Notes: a model not told the origin generated them from the sequence alone. A stretch of DNA of 15,454 bases from Candidatus Anderseniibacteriota bacterium (GCA_003229735.1 QIFI01000045.1:1-15454); one strand, 5' to 3'. Shown: positions 1-7,323, counted from the first letter of the stretch. Made by a program: numbers and translations.

Positions 1-62
1 GCAAAGCCTTGGCGAAGTGGGGTCTGCCTCCGGTTGGCGGCACTACGTCCATCATATGTTAA
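1..62 (+). other. possible 3' end of an unidentified gene at the window edge
   Basis: Frame 3 is open from the window edge to a TAA at 60-62 and would encode about 19 residues, including the stretch KWGLPPVGG. The other two forward frames are also open (to about 109 and 126), so openness alone does not prove coding. If real, it would be the last codons of a plus-strand gene convergent with the glycosyltransferase at 256-1389. I do not recognise the product. It could equally be repeat DNA. Confidence 0.15.
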
Positions 63-146
63 TTGTAAACCTAAACTCCTTACCGCGAAACTCGTTAATG
101 CATTGAGTCAGAACAAATTGACCTAAACAGCAAACCAGCTTAAACC

Positions 147-182
147 ATTCTAAAGGCATTCTAAAGGATTATCCTTTAGAAT
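147..182. repeat. direct plus inverted repeat, ATTCTAAAGG unit
   Basis: The unit ATTCTAAAGG appears at 147-156 and again at 158-167, and its inverted copy lies at 173-182. The second and third units make a perfect 12-bp palindrome (158-169 against 171-182) around one central T. It lies downstream of the minus-strand glycosyltransferase stop at 256. It could be a transcript-end hairpin, but there is no adjacent U-tract in that direction, so a protein-binding palindrome or small repeat is equally possible. Confidence 0.5.
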
Positions 183-255
183 GTAAGCATATCGATTCTA
201 ATAACTATATATTGCGTATAGTCATTTACACAGCTCCAACATCTACCCAACACTT

Positions 256-1389
256 CTATCCTCTCACTACCCCTTCATAAATCCGTAAAGTCTCTCTAGC
301 ACAATCCTGCCAATTAAATCTCTTAGCTCGCTCTTTGCCTGACTGAATCAACCCCTGCCGATATTCCTCATCGCTTAATATCTTCTCCAAACCATCCACT
401 ATACTACTCACCCGTTCGGGATTAACCAATACTGCCGCCCCATCAACTACTTCCGGCAAACTGGACACATTTGACGTCAGCACTGGGCAACCCGCCGCCA
501 TGGCTTCAATGACCGGCAGGCCAAATCCCTCATATAAACTGGGAAATAATAAACACTTGGCTTCCGCGTACAAAGCCGGCAATAGCTCATCGGCCACTTG
601 TCCCAGATACACCATCTTATCTTCACCCAAACTTATCTTTTTAACTATCCCCGCCACATCCACATAACCTTTTTTAGCCCGACCCGTCATCGCCATCTTG
701 AGCCGGGGACGATTGGCCGCCGCATCCTTAAAAGCCTCCAGACTTCTTCTTAAATTCTTGTGCCCCATCCACACTCCTACATACAGCACATAATCCTCTT
801 GAGATCCTACTAACATCCTGGCCTTCCGCCGCATTTCCTGATCAATCTCCCTCAAAAAAATCTCGTCCACGCCTTCGTGAATCACCTGTTGTTCTCCCTT
901 GATGTTTATTGGCAGATCATTCAAGTCATGCCGGGTAGTCTCCGACACACATATCACCCCCCTGGCTCTCTCTACCGCTTTAGCAAACACCAGCTCATAA
1001 GCCATTTGTCTCAACCACCCCTGCCCAGTTTGCCCGGGAAAAATAAACCTGGTTATATCATGAATCGTCACCACATAAGGCCGGCCAAACATTAGCGGCA
1101 CATTGAAATGAGTAAAATGCCATAGATCAGCCTCCACACCCGCCAACTGCCCGGGCAATTTCACTTGCTCCGCCCACGAATAATACGAACCATCCACTTT
1201 TCTTATAGTCATCTGCCCCGCCTTAATCTCATCCCTGAAATATCTTCGCACCTCCCCTTCATCCTTCTCTCCCGCAATTCCAATCACCCGAAGTTTCTCA
1301 TCTAACCTCATCATCTCCTTCACCACGTTCCGCAAATACCGGCCCACCCCCGCCCAGCTCCAGGCCCTCATATCAATTGCCACTTTCAT
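256..1389 (-). CDS. GT4-family glycosyltransferase
   Basis: This is a 377-residue retaining GT-B glycosyltransferase of family GT4, expected to move a sugar from a nucleotide-sugar donor to a lipid-linked glycan at the cytoplasmic face of the membrane. The N-terminal acceptor domain opens with MKVAIDMRAW and a glycine loop (AGVGRY) and includes VVTIHD near residues 106-111. The C-terminal donor domain begins with VLYVGVWMGHKNL (about 201-213) and carries the family E-x7-E signature EGFGLPVIE at about 287-295, followed by AMAAGCPVLTSNVSSLPEV. Length and architecture are normal and complete. The start is ATG; no convincing Shine-Dalgarno precedes it. It is the last gene of the minus-strand polysaccharide cluster, 68 bases after the next GT4 gene. 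The sugar specificity cannot be read from the sequence. Confidence 0.93.
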   Translation of the reverse strand: MKVAIDMRAWSWAGVGRYLRNVVKEMMRLDEKLRVIGIAGEKDEGEVRRYFRDEIKAGQMTIRKVDGSYYSWAEQVKLPGQLAGVEADLWHFTHFNVPLMFGRPYVVTIHDITRFIFPGQTGQGWLRQMAYELVFAKAVERARGVICVSETTRHDLNDLPINIKGEQQVIHEGVDEIFLREIDQEMRRKARMLVGSQEDYVLYVGVWMGHKNLRRSLEAFKDAAANRPRLKMAMTGRAKKGYVDVAGIVKKISLGEDKMVYLGQVADELLPALYAEAKCLLFPSLYEGFGLPVIEAMAAGCPVLTSNVSSLPEVVDGAAVLVNPERVSSIVDGLEKILSDEEYRQGLIQSGKERAKRFNWQDCARETLRIYEGVVRG

Positions 1390-1457
1390 ATCTATAAATG
1401 TAACGCATTCTATTATTTACGAGTGAAGTCCTTACCTATATATATCCAAACATAACC

Positions 1458-2660
1458 TTACCGAACCCTCTCCAACACTTCCAACAAACTTCTGGCCGCC
1501 TCATCCCAATCAAATCTTATCCTTATCTCCTCTTTTACTTCCGCCGTAATCACCGGCGGATTTTTTATAACTTCCTCCATCACTAAAGCCAGCTCCGTCA
1601 CATCATAAGGATTAACCATCACTGACCACTCCCCCACCACCTCCGGCAAAGAAGAATTATTAGACGTTACCACCGGCGTACCCGCCAATAATGCCTCCAG
1701 CGGCGGGAACCCAAACCCCTCATAAAAACTTGGATACACAAACAGATCCGCCTGCCGATAAAGCCATCGCTTCTCTTCTTCATCCACAAATCCAATCCGA
1801 TGAATTCTCTGCTTATGCCTGGATCTGGCAATAGCTTCATCCGCCTCTCCCTCCAGCCATCCGCTGGTTCCCGCGATAACTAAATCATGAGGAATATGAT
1901 CAGCCATCACCGACCAGGCCTCCACCAACCCCACTACATTCTTCCTCGGCTCAAGTGTCCCCAAAAATAAAATAAACTTTTCAGGAAGATTCGCCAGCCG
2001 CGGGTGGCGCTGTGGAAATGATTCCAGGCCCGAGGGAATTCCGTGGGGCCCCACCTTTGGTGGGGAAACCGAAACTGTTCGCCGGGCCGACAGTGGCGCC
2101 ACAGCGACAGGACCCGCGGCTTGTATCACAGCTCGCAAATCAACCCCCGAATATATTACCGACACTCGAGTCTCCTCCACCCCGTATATATTCACCACAT
2201 CATCCGCCGTGGCCCTCGACACCGCTATCACATGATCCGCGTTCTGCACCAGATACCTGCTCTTCACCAGCTTGTGCCAGATCCGTTTCCACCGGGAATA
2301 AAATTCCGGAAATAATTCATATGATAAATCATGCACCGTCACCACATAAGGAACATTTGGTGACAACGGCAATAATCTGCCATTCGGCACAAAAAAAACG
2401 TCCGCCTCCACCCACTTATCCCACTTGGGCCAATTAAAAATAAACTGCGTCAGATTAAACAATTTATTCGGGTATCCAAACGAACGCGCTTCCGCTCCCT
2501 CAATCATTGGCACGTGAGCGTCTTTCCAGGAATTATAAAACAACTGATACTCATGCTCCGGCGCCACCCGAATTAACGCCTTGATTATCTGTATCGTATA
2601 TTCCTCCACTCCACTATGCCGACCCCCCATCAGCGATCGAACATCAATAGCAATCTTCAT
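1458..2660 (-). CDS. GT4-family glycosyltransferase carrying an in-frame palindromic element
   Basis: This is a 400-residue GT-B, GT4 glycosyltransferase. The N-domain starts MKIAIDVRSLMGGRHSGVEEY and has VVTVHDLSYELFPEF at about 106-120. The C-domain has FILFLGTLEPRKN (about 229-241) and the E-x7-E signature EGFGFPPLE (about 314-322). Residues about 181-222, between VIYSGVD and LPEKFILFLGTL, are not family-like: they are Pro/Arg/Ser/Val-rich and are the translation of a structured repeat (1997-2120) also found in the RNase P RNA gene. That linker joins the two Rossmann domains and is usually short, so the insertion probably forms an extruded loop and the enzyme may still be active. No stop or frameshift is present. 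The start is ATG; GGAGAAGGG from an upstream REP-like repeat lies 10 bases before it and might act as a weak ribosome binding site. The probable role is surface glycan assembly. Confidence 0.92.
   Translation of the reverse strand: MKIAIDVRSLMGGRHSGVEEYTIQIIKALIRVAPEHEYQLFYNSWKDAHVPMIEGAEARSFGYPNKLFNLTQFIFNWPKWDKWVEADVFFVPNGRLLPLSPNVPYVVTVHDLSYELFPEFYSRWKRIWHKLVKSRYLVQNADHVIAVSRATADDVVNIYGVEETRVSVIYSGVDLRAVIQAAGPVAVAPLSARRTVSVSPPKVGPHGIPSGLESFPQRHPRLANLPEKFILFLGTLEPRKNVVGLVEAWSVMADHIPHDLVIAGTSGWLEGEADEAIARSRHKQRIHRIGFVDEEEKRWLYRQADLFVYPSFYEGFGFPPLEALLAGTPVVTSNNSSLPEVVGEWSVMVNPYDVTELALVMEEVIKNPPVITAEVKEEIRIRFDWDEAARSLLEVLERVR
1997..2120. mobile_element. palindromic element copy A, inserted in frame in a glycosyltransferase gene
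   Basis: The element is bounded by a perfect 9-bp inverted repeat, GCCGCGGGT at 1997-2005 and ACCCGCGGC at 2112-2120. Next comes an asymmetric internal loop (GG at 2006-2007 opposite ACAGG at 2107-2111), then an 8-bp helix (CGCTGTGG at 2008-2015 with CCACAGCG at 2099-2106), an inner helix GGCCCG/CGGGCC (2027-2032 with 2083-2088) and an apical hairpin CCCCACC-TTT-GGTGGGG (2049-2065). Positions 2033-2071 are identical to 7877-7915 in the RNase P RNA gene. By hand alignment the 116-base core is about 86% identical to the rnpB copy over aligned positions, lacking a 30-base segment present there. The host gene is transcribed antisense to the rnpB-sense strand of the element. It adds about 42 codons without a stop. 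It encodes no transposase, so any mobility would need factors in trans. Confidence 0.8.
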
Positions 2661-2670
2661 ATCATTTAAT

Positions 2671-2790
2671 CCCTTCTCCTTTGGATAGGGAGAAGACGAG
2701 GATGAGGGTCGATAAAGCTAATAACATCCCTCACCCAGCCCTCTCCTCTCAAGGCCTGCCCGCCGAACTGGCGGGGAAGAGAGACCCTTA
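2671..2790. repeat. pair of REP-like palindromic repeats in inverted orientation
   Basis: On the plus strand, CCCTTCTCC (2671-2679) faces GGGAGAA and is followed by GAGGATGAGGG. The inverted counterpart CCCTCACCCAGCCCTCTCC follows from about 2731. The second copy is interrupted by a GC hairpin near 2758-2776 (CCCGCC, short loop, GGCGGGG). The same consensus (CCCTTCTCC, GGGAGAAGG, then GGATGAGGGG) recurs at 10880-11010. These resemble widespread REP-type intergenic repeats. The block fills the gap between the wzz-like gene and the next glycosyltransferase. Confidence 0.65.
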
Positions 2791-2814
2791 AACACTCTTT
2801 CAGATATTTGAAAT

Positions 2815-2921
2815 CCGTCGCCATTTTGTCATTTGGATTTTGAATTTGATTTGCGACGGCCACAGCCTAGTCCCGCCGTAGCGGGGACATTTGGATTTTG
2901 TAATTTGACATTACTAACACT
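2815..2921. repeat. T-rich ATTTGGATTTTG repeat with GC palindromes, overlapping the wzz 3' end
   Basis: CCGTCGC (2815-2821) and GCGACGG (2853-2859) bracket a run of ATTTGGATTTTGAATTTG units. A GTCCCGC/GCGGGGAC hairpin (about 2870-2889) and another ATTTGGATTTTG unit follow. The combination of a GTCGCC end with ATTTGGATTTTG runs recurs at 11008-11075, and CTAGTCCCGCCG (2867-2878) recurs at 13956-13967. The block supplies the last ~30 codons and the stop of the wzz-like gene. Confidence 0.6.
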
Positions 2922-3557
2922 CATGCTCTCCCTCAACAACACCGCGTTCACGGCCAACAAAAATACAAATACAAATACTGCCCCTACTATCACCCTGGTC
3001 TCCAGCCTGCTAACCCCCTGCCATGGCACAGTCCCCACTACCGCGAATCTTAAAGCCGGAATCCCTTCAGCATGATACTGCTCCACGTTCTCTTCCATCA
3101 CCGCCTGCAATGCCTGGGCAATCGCCATCGCCTTATTCTTGTCCGCGTGTCGAACCGTCACCCCAATCAATTGCGGCGCCATCTTCTCCGCCAAAATGCC
3201 CTGGCTAATCTGTCTGGCGCTCCGCCCTGGTAATTCCACGCCCGCCCTTTCATATGCTCGAACCACCACTTCCGGCCGCGTAGTCCAGGCCGCCAAAGTG
3301 GTGGTAAATAGATCAGTCGCCTGCAAAGCATAATACCCATCAAACTGAAAATCATCCTTAACCTGCTGTTCCTTCAAAGAAATTAAATACGAAAAATACA
3401 CTTCATACGTTTCTCCTCGCCACGCCACCACCCCATAAGCCGCCACCGCCGCCACCACGCTCACCAGCAAAATCTCCAGCCATCGTCTTTTAACCGCCAG
3501 CCAATACCCGAACCAATTATTCACATTATCTTCTATATTCATACAGCCACTCATCAT
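2829..3557 (-). CDS. Wzz-like polysaccharide chain-length / co-polymerase protein
   Basis: The protein has about 242 residues and the classic Wzz layout: a short cytoplasmic N-terminus (NWFGYWLAVKRRW), a first membrane helix (WLEILLVSVVAAVAAYGVVAW), an extracytoplasmic domain of about 140 residues with a helical segment (KAMAIAQALQAVMEENVEQYHAEG), and a second membrane helix (VIVGAVFVFVFLLAVNAVLL). Such proteins control glycan chain length with the polymerase or flippase, and the surrounding glycosyltransferases fit this role. There is no kinase domain, unlike BceF/CapAB fusions. After helix 2 the last ~30 residues (Lys/Ser/Asn-rich) are encoded by intergenic-type repeat DNA, so the natural end was probably a few residues after LLRES. 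The start is uncertain: ATG at 3557 with GGGG five bases upstream is chosen, but TTG at 3572 (GGAGG only three bases upstream) or ATG at 3542 are possible. Confidence 0.78.
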   Translation of the reverse strand: MMSGCMNIEDNVNNWFGYWLAVKRRWLEILLVSVVAAVAAYGVVAWRGETYEVYFSYLISLKEQQVKDDFQFDGYYALQATDLFTTTLAAWTTRPEVVVRAYERAGVELPGRSARQISQGILAEKMAPQLIGVTVRHADKNKAMAIAQALQAVMEENVEQYHAEGIPALRFAVVGTVPWQGVSRLETRVIVGAVFVFVFLLAVNAVLLRESMSVSNVKLQNPNVPATAGLGCGRRKSNSKSK

Positions 3558-3687
3558 ACCAACCCCACCCAAAAACCTCCACTCACTATACTAAATCAAG
3601 CACAGACGCGACGGGCTCAATCCCCTCTCCCACATGAAAATTACTCCCAGGCCCAACGGGTAACGCTATGAATACCCTCTAAACCGC

Positions 3688-3793
3688 CCAGCTAGATAAC
3701 AATTTAGCAATTAAACCATTTAGCAATTAGCGCATTGTTTAGAAATTATAACATTGAAAATTGAATAAAAATTAGAAATTAGAAATTTTCAAA
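3688..3793. repeat. AT-rich AATTTAGCAATTA / AAATTAGAAATTAG short tandem repeats
   Basis: The 3558-3807 spacer carries degenerate tandem units: ATTTAGCAATTA occurs twice near 3701-3727 and AAATTAGAAATTAGAAATT sits near 3769-3788. There is no gene, terminator or RNA structure that I can support. The rest of the spacer (3573-3687) shows nothing recognisable. Confidence 0.5.
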
Positions 3794-3807
3794 AGCCTCC
3801 ACGCGGA

Positions 3808-4917
3808 TCATGCCCAATGGAGAACCTTATTCTCCCACTCCCTCTGCACCACTTCGTCAATCGCCTCCATAAACGCGCTTCTTCTATACCTTAAAGCATG
3901 TTCCCTAATCACCTTCGCCGGCCATCGCCGACTCTCTAATTCTCCCAAAGCCGCTATCAACGATTCCGCCGATTGCTGATCAAAAAATACTCCTGTCTCC
4001 CCCTCCCTCACCGTTTCCAAAGCCCCGCCCGCCCGGAAAGCCACCGTCGGCTTACCGCTGGCCGCCGCTTCCAGAGGCGTAATGCCAAAATCCTCTTCCT
4101 GCGGGAACAATAAAGCCCTGGCTCCCTGATAAAGTTTCGGCAATTTCTCATCCGCCACAAAACCTAAAAATTCCGTCCATTTTCCGGCTTGCCGTCTCAA
4201 TAACTCCTCCTCCGGACCAGTCCCCACGATTTTCAATTTCCTCCCCATTTTCTCACTAACTTGAATCGCCAACTCAATCCGCTTATAAGGCACCAGCCTG
4301 GACACAATCAGATAATAATCATCATGATCCTGCCTCACCGAAAAAGCCTCCACATCCACCGGCGGGGGAATCACCCGCGCCTGCCGATGATAATACTTGG
4401 CAATTCTCCTGGCCACATATTCCGATAAAGTTAAATACACATCCGCCCTTTGCGCCGCCGCGTAATCCCACATTCTTAAATACGACAAAGCCGCCGGCGC
4501 CAGACCGCGCATCATCCCGCGCGGCGAAAACTCTCTCACATATCTATGGCTGTCATCCCAGGCATACCTGGTCGGCGTAAAGCAATAAGTTATATGCAGT
4601 GTACCCGGCGCCGTTATCACCCCTTTGCTAAAACTATGGCTGGCCGACAACACCACGTCATATTGCCGCAAATCAAATTGCTCTACCGCCAGCGGCATCA
4701 ACGCTAATGGGTAATATCTATGGGCCCGCCTGGCCCCCGGAATCTTTTGCAGCCAGGAAGTCCGCAGCCGGCTTTCGTCAAACCGCTTCTCCATCCGCTC
4801 CTTATCATAAACCAGCGTATACACCGGCGCGTTAGGATACAAATCCATCAAGGCATTTAGCACTCTTTCCGCCCCCCCAAAATGAGTCAAATAATCATGA
4901 ATTAAAGCTACTCGCAT
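3808..4917 (-). CDS. GT4-family glycosyltransferase (WbaZ-like)
   Basis: This is a 369-residue GT-B glycosyltransferase. The N-terminus MRVALIHDYLTHFGGAERV is the GGAERV form typical of the WbaZ/mannosyltransferase-like branch of GT4. The donor domain has YYLIVSRLVPYKRIELAI (about 202-219, with the Arg and Lys that contact the nucleotide-sugar phosphates), GTGPEEELL, and the E-x7-E motif EDFGITPLE (about 276-284). The protein looks complete. ATG at 4917 is preferred over the TTG one codon upstream because it gives the canonical N-terminus; GGGAGG lies 15 bases upstream, which is rather far. It sits between the initiating sugar transferase and the Wzz-like gene, so it probably adds an early sugar of the repeat unit. 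The donor sugar is not determinable. Confidence 0.92.
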   Translation of the reverse strand: MRVALIHDYLTHFGGAERVLNALMDLYPNAPVYTLVYDKERMEKRFDESRLRTSWLQKIPGARRAHRYYPLALMPLAVEQFDLRQYDVVLSASHSFSKGVITAPGTLHITYCFTPTRYAWDDSHRYVREFSPRGMMRGLAPAALSYLRMWDYAAAQRADVYLTLSEYVARRIAKYYHRQARVIPPPVDVEAFSVRQDHDDYYLIVSRLVPYKRIELAIQVSEKMGRKLKIVGTGPEEELLRRQAGKWTEFLGFVADEKLPKLYQGARALLFPQEEDFGITPLEAAASGKPTVAFRAGGALETVREGETGVFFDQQSAESLIAALGELESRRWPAKVIREHALRYRRSAFMEAIDEVVQREWENKVLHWA

Positions 4918-4942
4918 CAATGAAGAGTAAATCCTCCCACCT

Positions 4943-5038
4943 AATCAGTAAAATATAAACTAGCCCTTCTTTTCTATATTAATTACCAGTTACTAATTAC
5001 TGATTACTAGTTACTGATTATTATCCTGCCGCCGCAGG
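4943..5038. repeat. TTACTGATTA / TTACTAATTA short repeats plus GC hairpin
   Basis: TAATCAGTAA at 4943-4952 is the inverse of TTACTGATTA, which recurs near 5011-5020, with several related TTACTAATTACTGATTACTAG units between. A small CCTGC-CGCC-GCAGG hairpin (5025-5038) lies directly at the stop codon of the sugar transferase. There is no U-tract, so it is not a convincing terminator. Confidence 0.5.
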
Positions 5039-6463
5039 CTAAACCGCGTTCCTATCCGTAAATAAAATTCTAAGCGTCTTGATCAGCAAAATCGCATCCA
5101 GCCACAGCGACCAATCCTCTATATACCCGATGTCCAGCTTTACTTCCTGCTCAAAATGCAAACCCGCGTTCCCGTTCACTTGCGCCATCCCGCTCATCCC
5201 CGGCTTAATGGTAAACAGCCGCCGATGATACTTGGTATATTTAACCACCTCGCTGGGCAAATGCGGCCGCGGCCCGATCAAACTCATCTCTCCTTTCAAC
5301 ACATTGATCAATTGCGGTAATTCATCAATCCTGGTTTTCCTAAGTATTTTTCCCACCCTGGTAATTCTGGGATCGTCCTTCATCTTAAATAGCGGCCCCC
5401 CATTTCTCTCATTATTATTCGCTCGCAATTCATCCTCATACTTTTTGGCCTTCTCTCCCCCATATCTGCTTCCCGTGCAATACTCACAGCACATACTGCG
5501 AAACTTTATAATCTCAAATTTCTTCATCTTCCTCCCGATTCTCGTCTGCTTAAAGAATACCGGTCCCCGACTATCCCAAATAATAATCAGCGCCGTCACC
5601 AGCAGTAAAGGAGACAGTATAATCAGCCCCAATACCGACCCCAGCACATCTATCACTCGCTTGGCCACCCGACCCCATCCATCCAGCGGGGTCCGCATCA
5701 ATTCCATCATCGGCACTCCGGCCACCTGCTGGAATTTTATATTAGCCGCGTATGTCTCATAAATATCCGGAATATATTTATAATCAATCTTATACCGATC
5801 ACAAAAATCCAACAGCGCCAGATTATCCTCCTCCGGCAATGTCGGATCTGTCTTAATCACTTCATCAATCCCCCGCTTCTTATATATATTCTCCAGCTCC
5901 GCCATATCCACCGATTCCGGAGCCGCCACCACCACATACCCCAGCTTCACTTTCTGCCTGAACAAATGTTTCAACTGATCAGCAAACCGCCCGTTCCCCA
6001 CCAGCACCACCTTATGCACTCCATATCCCCGCTTCAGCGCCGCCACCTGCACCCGTCTCACCAGCCATCTGCCCAAAGTCACCAGCACCAGGGCAATCCC
6101 ATACCCGCTAAGCAAAATGAATCGGGATTGAAATAATTCCGCTAGTAAAAACACATATATAATCACCGCCATCACGCCCATCGACACTCCGGAAAAAATC
6201 CTCGTCACCTCATCAACTAATTTTCTGGTTACATCCATCCGATACAAACCCTGCAGGGCAAATATTCCCACAATCAGCGTCGACACAATTGCCACCAATT
6301 GCATATAGCCGACCAGCCGCAATTCCTGCTCAAACAATGCCGGTCTTATACTCTGCACATAATCACTGGTTCTCACCATATAAGCCAGCGCCCCGCTAAT
6401 CAACAGCGCCGCGAAATCAATCGGCACCCTAATCGCCCCGAATATTAGCTCGGATTTTTTCAT
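5039..6463 (-). CDS. polyprenyl glycosylphosphotransferase (initiating sugar transferase)
   Basis: This is a 474-residue integral membrane enzyme of the WbaP/WcaJ type that transfers a sugar-1-phosphate from a UDP-sugar to undecaprenyl phosphate, the first committed step of glycan repeat-unit assembly. The N-terminal half has several membrane helices (about 14-30, 50-72, 92-110, 115-131), then a Rossmann-like CoA-binding-type domain (HKVVLVGNGRFADQL, about 150-164). The catalytic domain begins with KRVIDVLGSVLGLIILSPLL (268-287, a re-entrant membrane hairpin) and includes IIKFRSM, RIDELPQLINVLKGEMSLIGPRP (about 378-400) and KPGMSGMAQVNG. Between FRSM and GPLFK there is a longer-than-usual insert containing CCEYC (about 325-329). 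It is the promoter-proximal gene of the polysaccharide cluster. No Shine-Dalgarno sequence is evident before the ATG. Confidence 0.95.
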   Translation of the reverse strand: MKKSELIFGAIRVPIDFAALLISGALAYMVRTSDYVQSIRPALFEQELRLVGYMQLVAIVSTLIVGIFALQGLYRMDVTRKLVDEVTRIFSGVSMGVMAVIIYVFLLAELFQSRFILLSGYGIALVLVTLGRWLVRRVQVAALKRGYGVHKVVLVGNGRFADQLKHLFRQKVKLGYVVVAAPESVDMAELENIYKKRGIDEVIKTDPTLPEEDNLALLDFCDRYKIDYKYIPDIYETYAANIKFQQVAGVPMMELMRTPLDGWGRVAKRVIDVLGSVLGLIILSPLLLVTALIIIWDSRGPVFFKQTRIGRKMKKFEIIKFRSMCCEYCTGSRYGGEKAKKYEDELRANNNERNGGPLFKMKDDPRITRVGKILRKTRIDELPQLINVLKGEMSLIGPRPHLPSEVVKYTKYHRRLFTIKPGMSGMAQVNGNAGLHFEQEVKLDIGYIEDWSLWLDAILLIKTLRILFTDRNAV

Positions 6464-6492
6464 ACACCAGAGACATTAACCATCAAACGCCC

Positions 6493-6521
6493 ACCGTACG
6501 ACCATACATCTCTTTTGTCAA
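6493..6521 (-). promoter_or_regulatory. candidate sigma70-type promoter for the polysaccharide cluster
   Basis: Read on the minus strand there is a perfect -35 TTGACA (6516-6521), a 17-base spacer and a weak -10 TACGGT (6493-6498), upstream of the sugar transferase ATG at 6463. Only the most conserved -10 positions match, so this is tentative. The rest of the 6464-6670 spacer shows no gene. Confidence 0.35.
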
Positions 6522-6670
6522 TACAATATGACATCTATCATCTACTCTACCCCCATCAGGTGAGCCATCACAAGCCCAGTATTTTTTGCTACATTAAGCC
6601 TATACTAAACATACGTAACTAAAACTCATTTTACATATCATCCCCTCCGTGATACTATTCCCTACTCGTG

Positions 6671-6728
6671 CCGTTACACATTAGTAATCTTTGAATTACT
6701 TTTGGAATTGGAAATTAATGTGTAACGG
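6671..6728. promoter_or_regulatory. 13-bp inverted repeat upstream of the pentapeptide-repeat gene
   Basis: CCGTTACACATTA (6671-6683) is perfectly inverted at 6716-6728 with a 32-base loop. The loop contains a second small palindrome, AGTAAT (6683-6688) with ATTACT (6695-6700). ACTCGT borders both sides. It ends 45 bases before the ATG at 6774. It could be an operator or a 5'-leader hairpin; the sequence does not decide. Confidence 0.5.
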
Positions 6729-6773
6729 TACTCGTTCCTTACAACCTCTTCCTTTTCTAATAGGAGAAAAATC

Positions 6774-7238
6774 ATGGCCAATCAAGAGCACGCTAATATA
6801 GCTCGCCAAGGCGCCCCGGTAATTCAACAATGGCGAAAACAAAACCCGGGACAAACTCTGGATCTAGATGGAGCCGATCTCACTGAAACTTATCTCAACG
6901 GAAGTAATTTTTTCAATACCAACATCTCTCATGCCGACCTCTCCCATGCTGACCTTACAGATGCTAATTTTCACGGGGCTTCTCTCAATCGTACTTGCCT
7001 GTGCGGAACCAATCTCGCTGGAACTACCCTCACTAGATGCCTTCTCTTTCAAGCCAATTTGTCTCAAGCTAATCTCACTAGAGCTTACCTTGCCGGAGCT
7101 GACCTAACCGGAGCCATCCTCACTCCCACCAGTATGGATCTTTACGCCGCCAAATCTCTAGTACCCTTCCGTACAATAAACCGCCGCACCCGAGATCTGA
7201 TCGTCGCCGCCCTCGACACCATCACCGTCGACGACTAA
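6774..7238 (+). CDS. pentapeptide-repeat protein
   Basis: This is a 154-residue cytoplasmic protein with no signal peptide or membrane helix. Residues about 31-115 are tandem pentapeptides of the A(D/N)Lxx type (for example LDGADLTETYLNGSNF, HADLSHADLTDANF, ANLSQANLTRAYLAGADL), which fold as a right-handed quadrilateral beta-helix. An N-terminal helix (QGAPVIQQWRKQNPGQTLDL) precedes them, and a short helical C-terminus (YAAKSLVPFRTINRRTRDLIVAALDTI) follows. Members of this family include gyrase-protecting DNA mimics, but most have no known function, and nothing here assigns one. The start is secure: AGGAG at 6762-6766 lies 7 bases before the ATG. It is the only plus-strand protein gene in the window, monocistronic with its own terminator. 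Confidence 0.9.
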   Translation: MANQEHANIARQGAPVIQQWRKQNPGQTLDLDGADLTETYLNGSNFFNTNISHADLSHADLTDANFHGASLNRTCLCGTNLAGTTLTRCLLFQANLSQANLTRAYLAGADLTGAILTPTSMDLYAAKSLVPFRTINRRTRDLIVAALDTITVDD

Positions 7239-7282
7239 CAACACATATCATCCGCCGCCCAACCAAACAATCAACCAAACCC

Positions 7283-7306
7283 AGCTCACAATCGGTGAGC
7301 TTTTTT
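7283..7306 (+). terminator. rho-independent terminator after the pentapeptide-repeat gene
   Basis: AGCTCAC (7283-7289), loop AATCG and GTGAGCT (7295-7301) form a 7-bp hairpin running into six T residues (7301-7306), 45 bases after the stop codon. Confidence 0.8.
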
Positions 7307-7323
7307 CTACCACCGCTCACCCC

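Noticed and set aside
2001..2116. Group I or group II intron, or an intein, as the explanation for the GT4 insertion
   Set aside because: It is only about 120 bases, lacks intron core motifs and intein splicing residues, and the frame is open across it. A palindromic element fits better.
2012..2437. 141-residue plus-strand open frame opposite the GT4 gene
   Set aside because: It is a proline-rich shadow of a clear glycosyltransferase on the other strand, with no family features.
2666..2863. 65-residue open frame on the minus strand between the wzz-like gene and a glycosyltransferase
   Set aside because: It is made almost entirely of REP-like and ATTTGGATTTTG repeat DNA and has no family resemblance, so it is not called as a gene.
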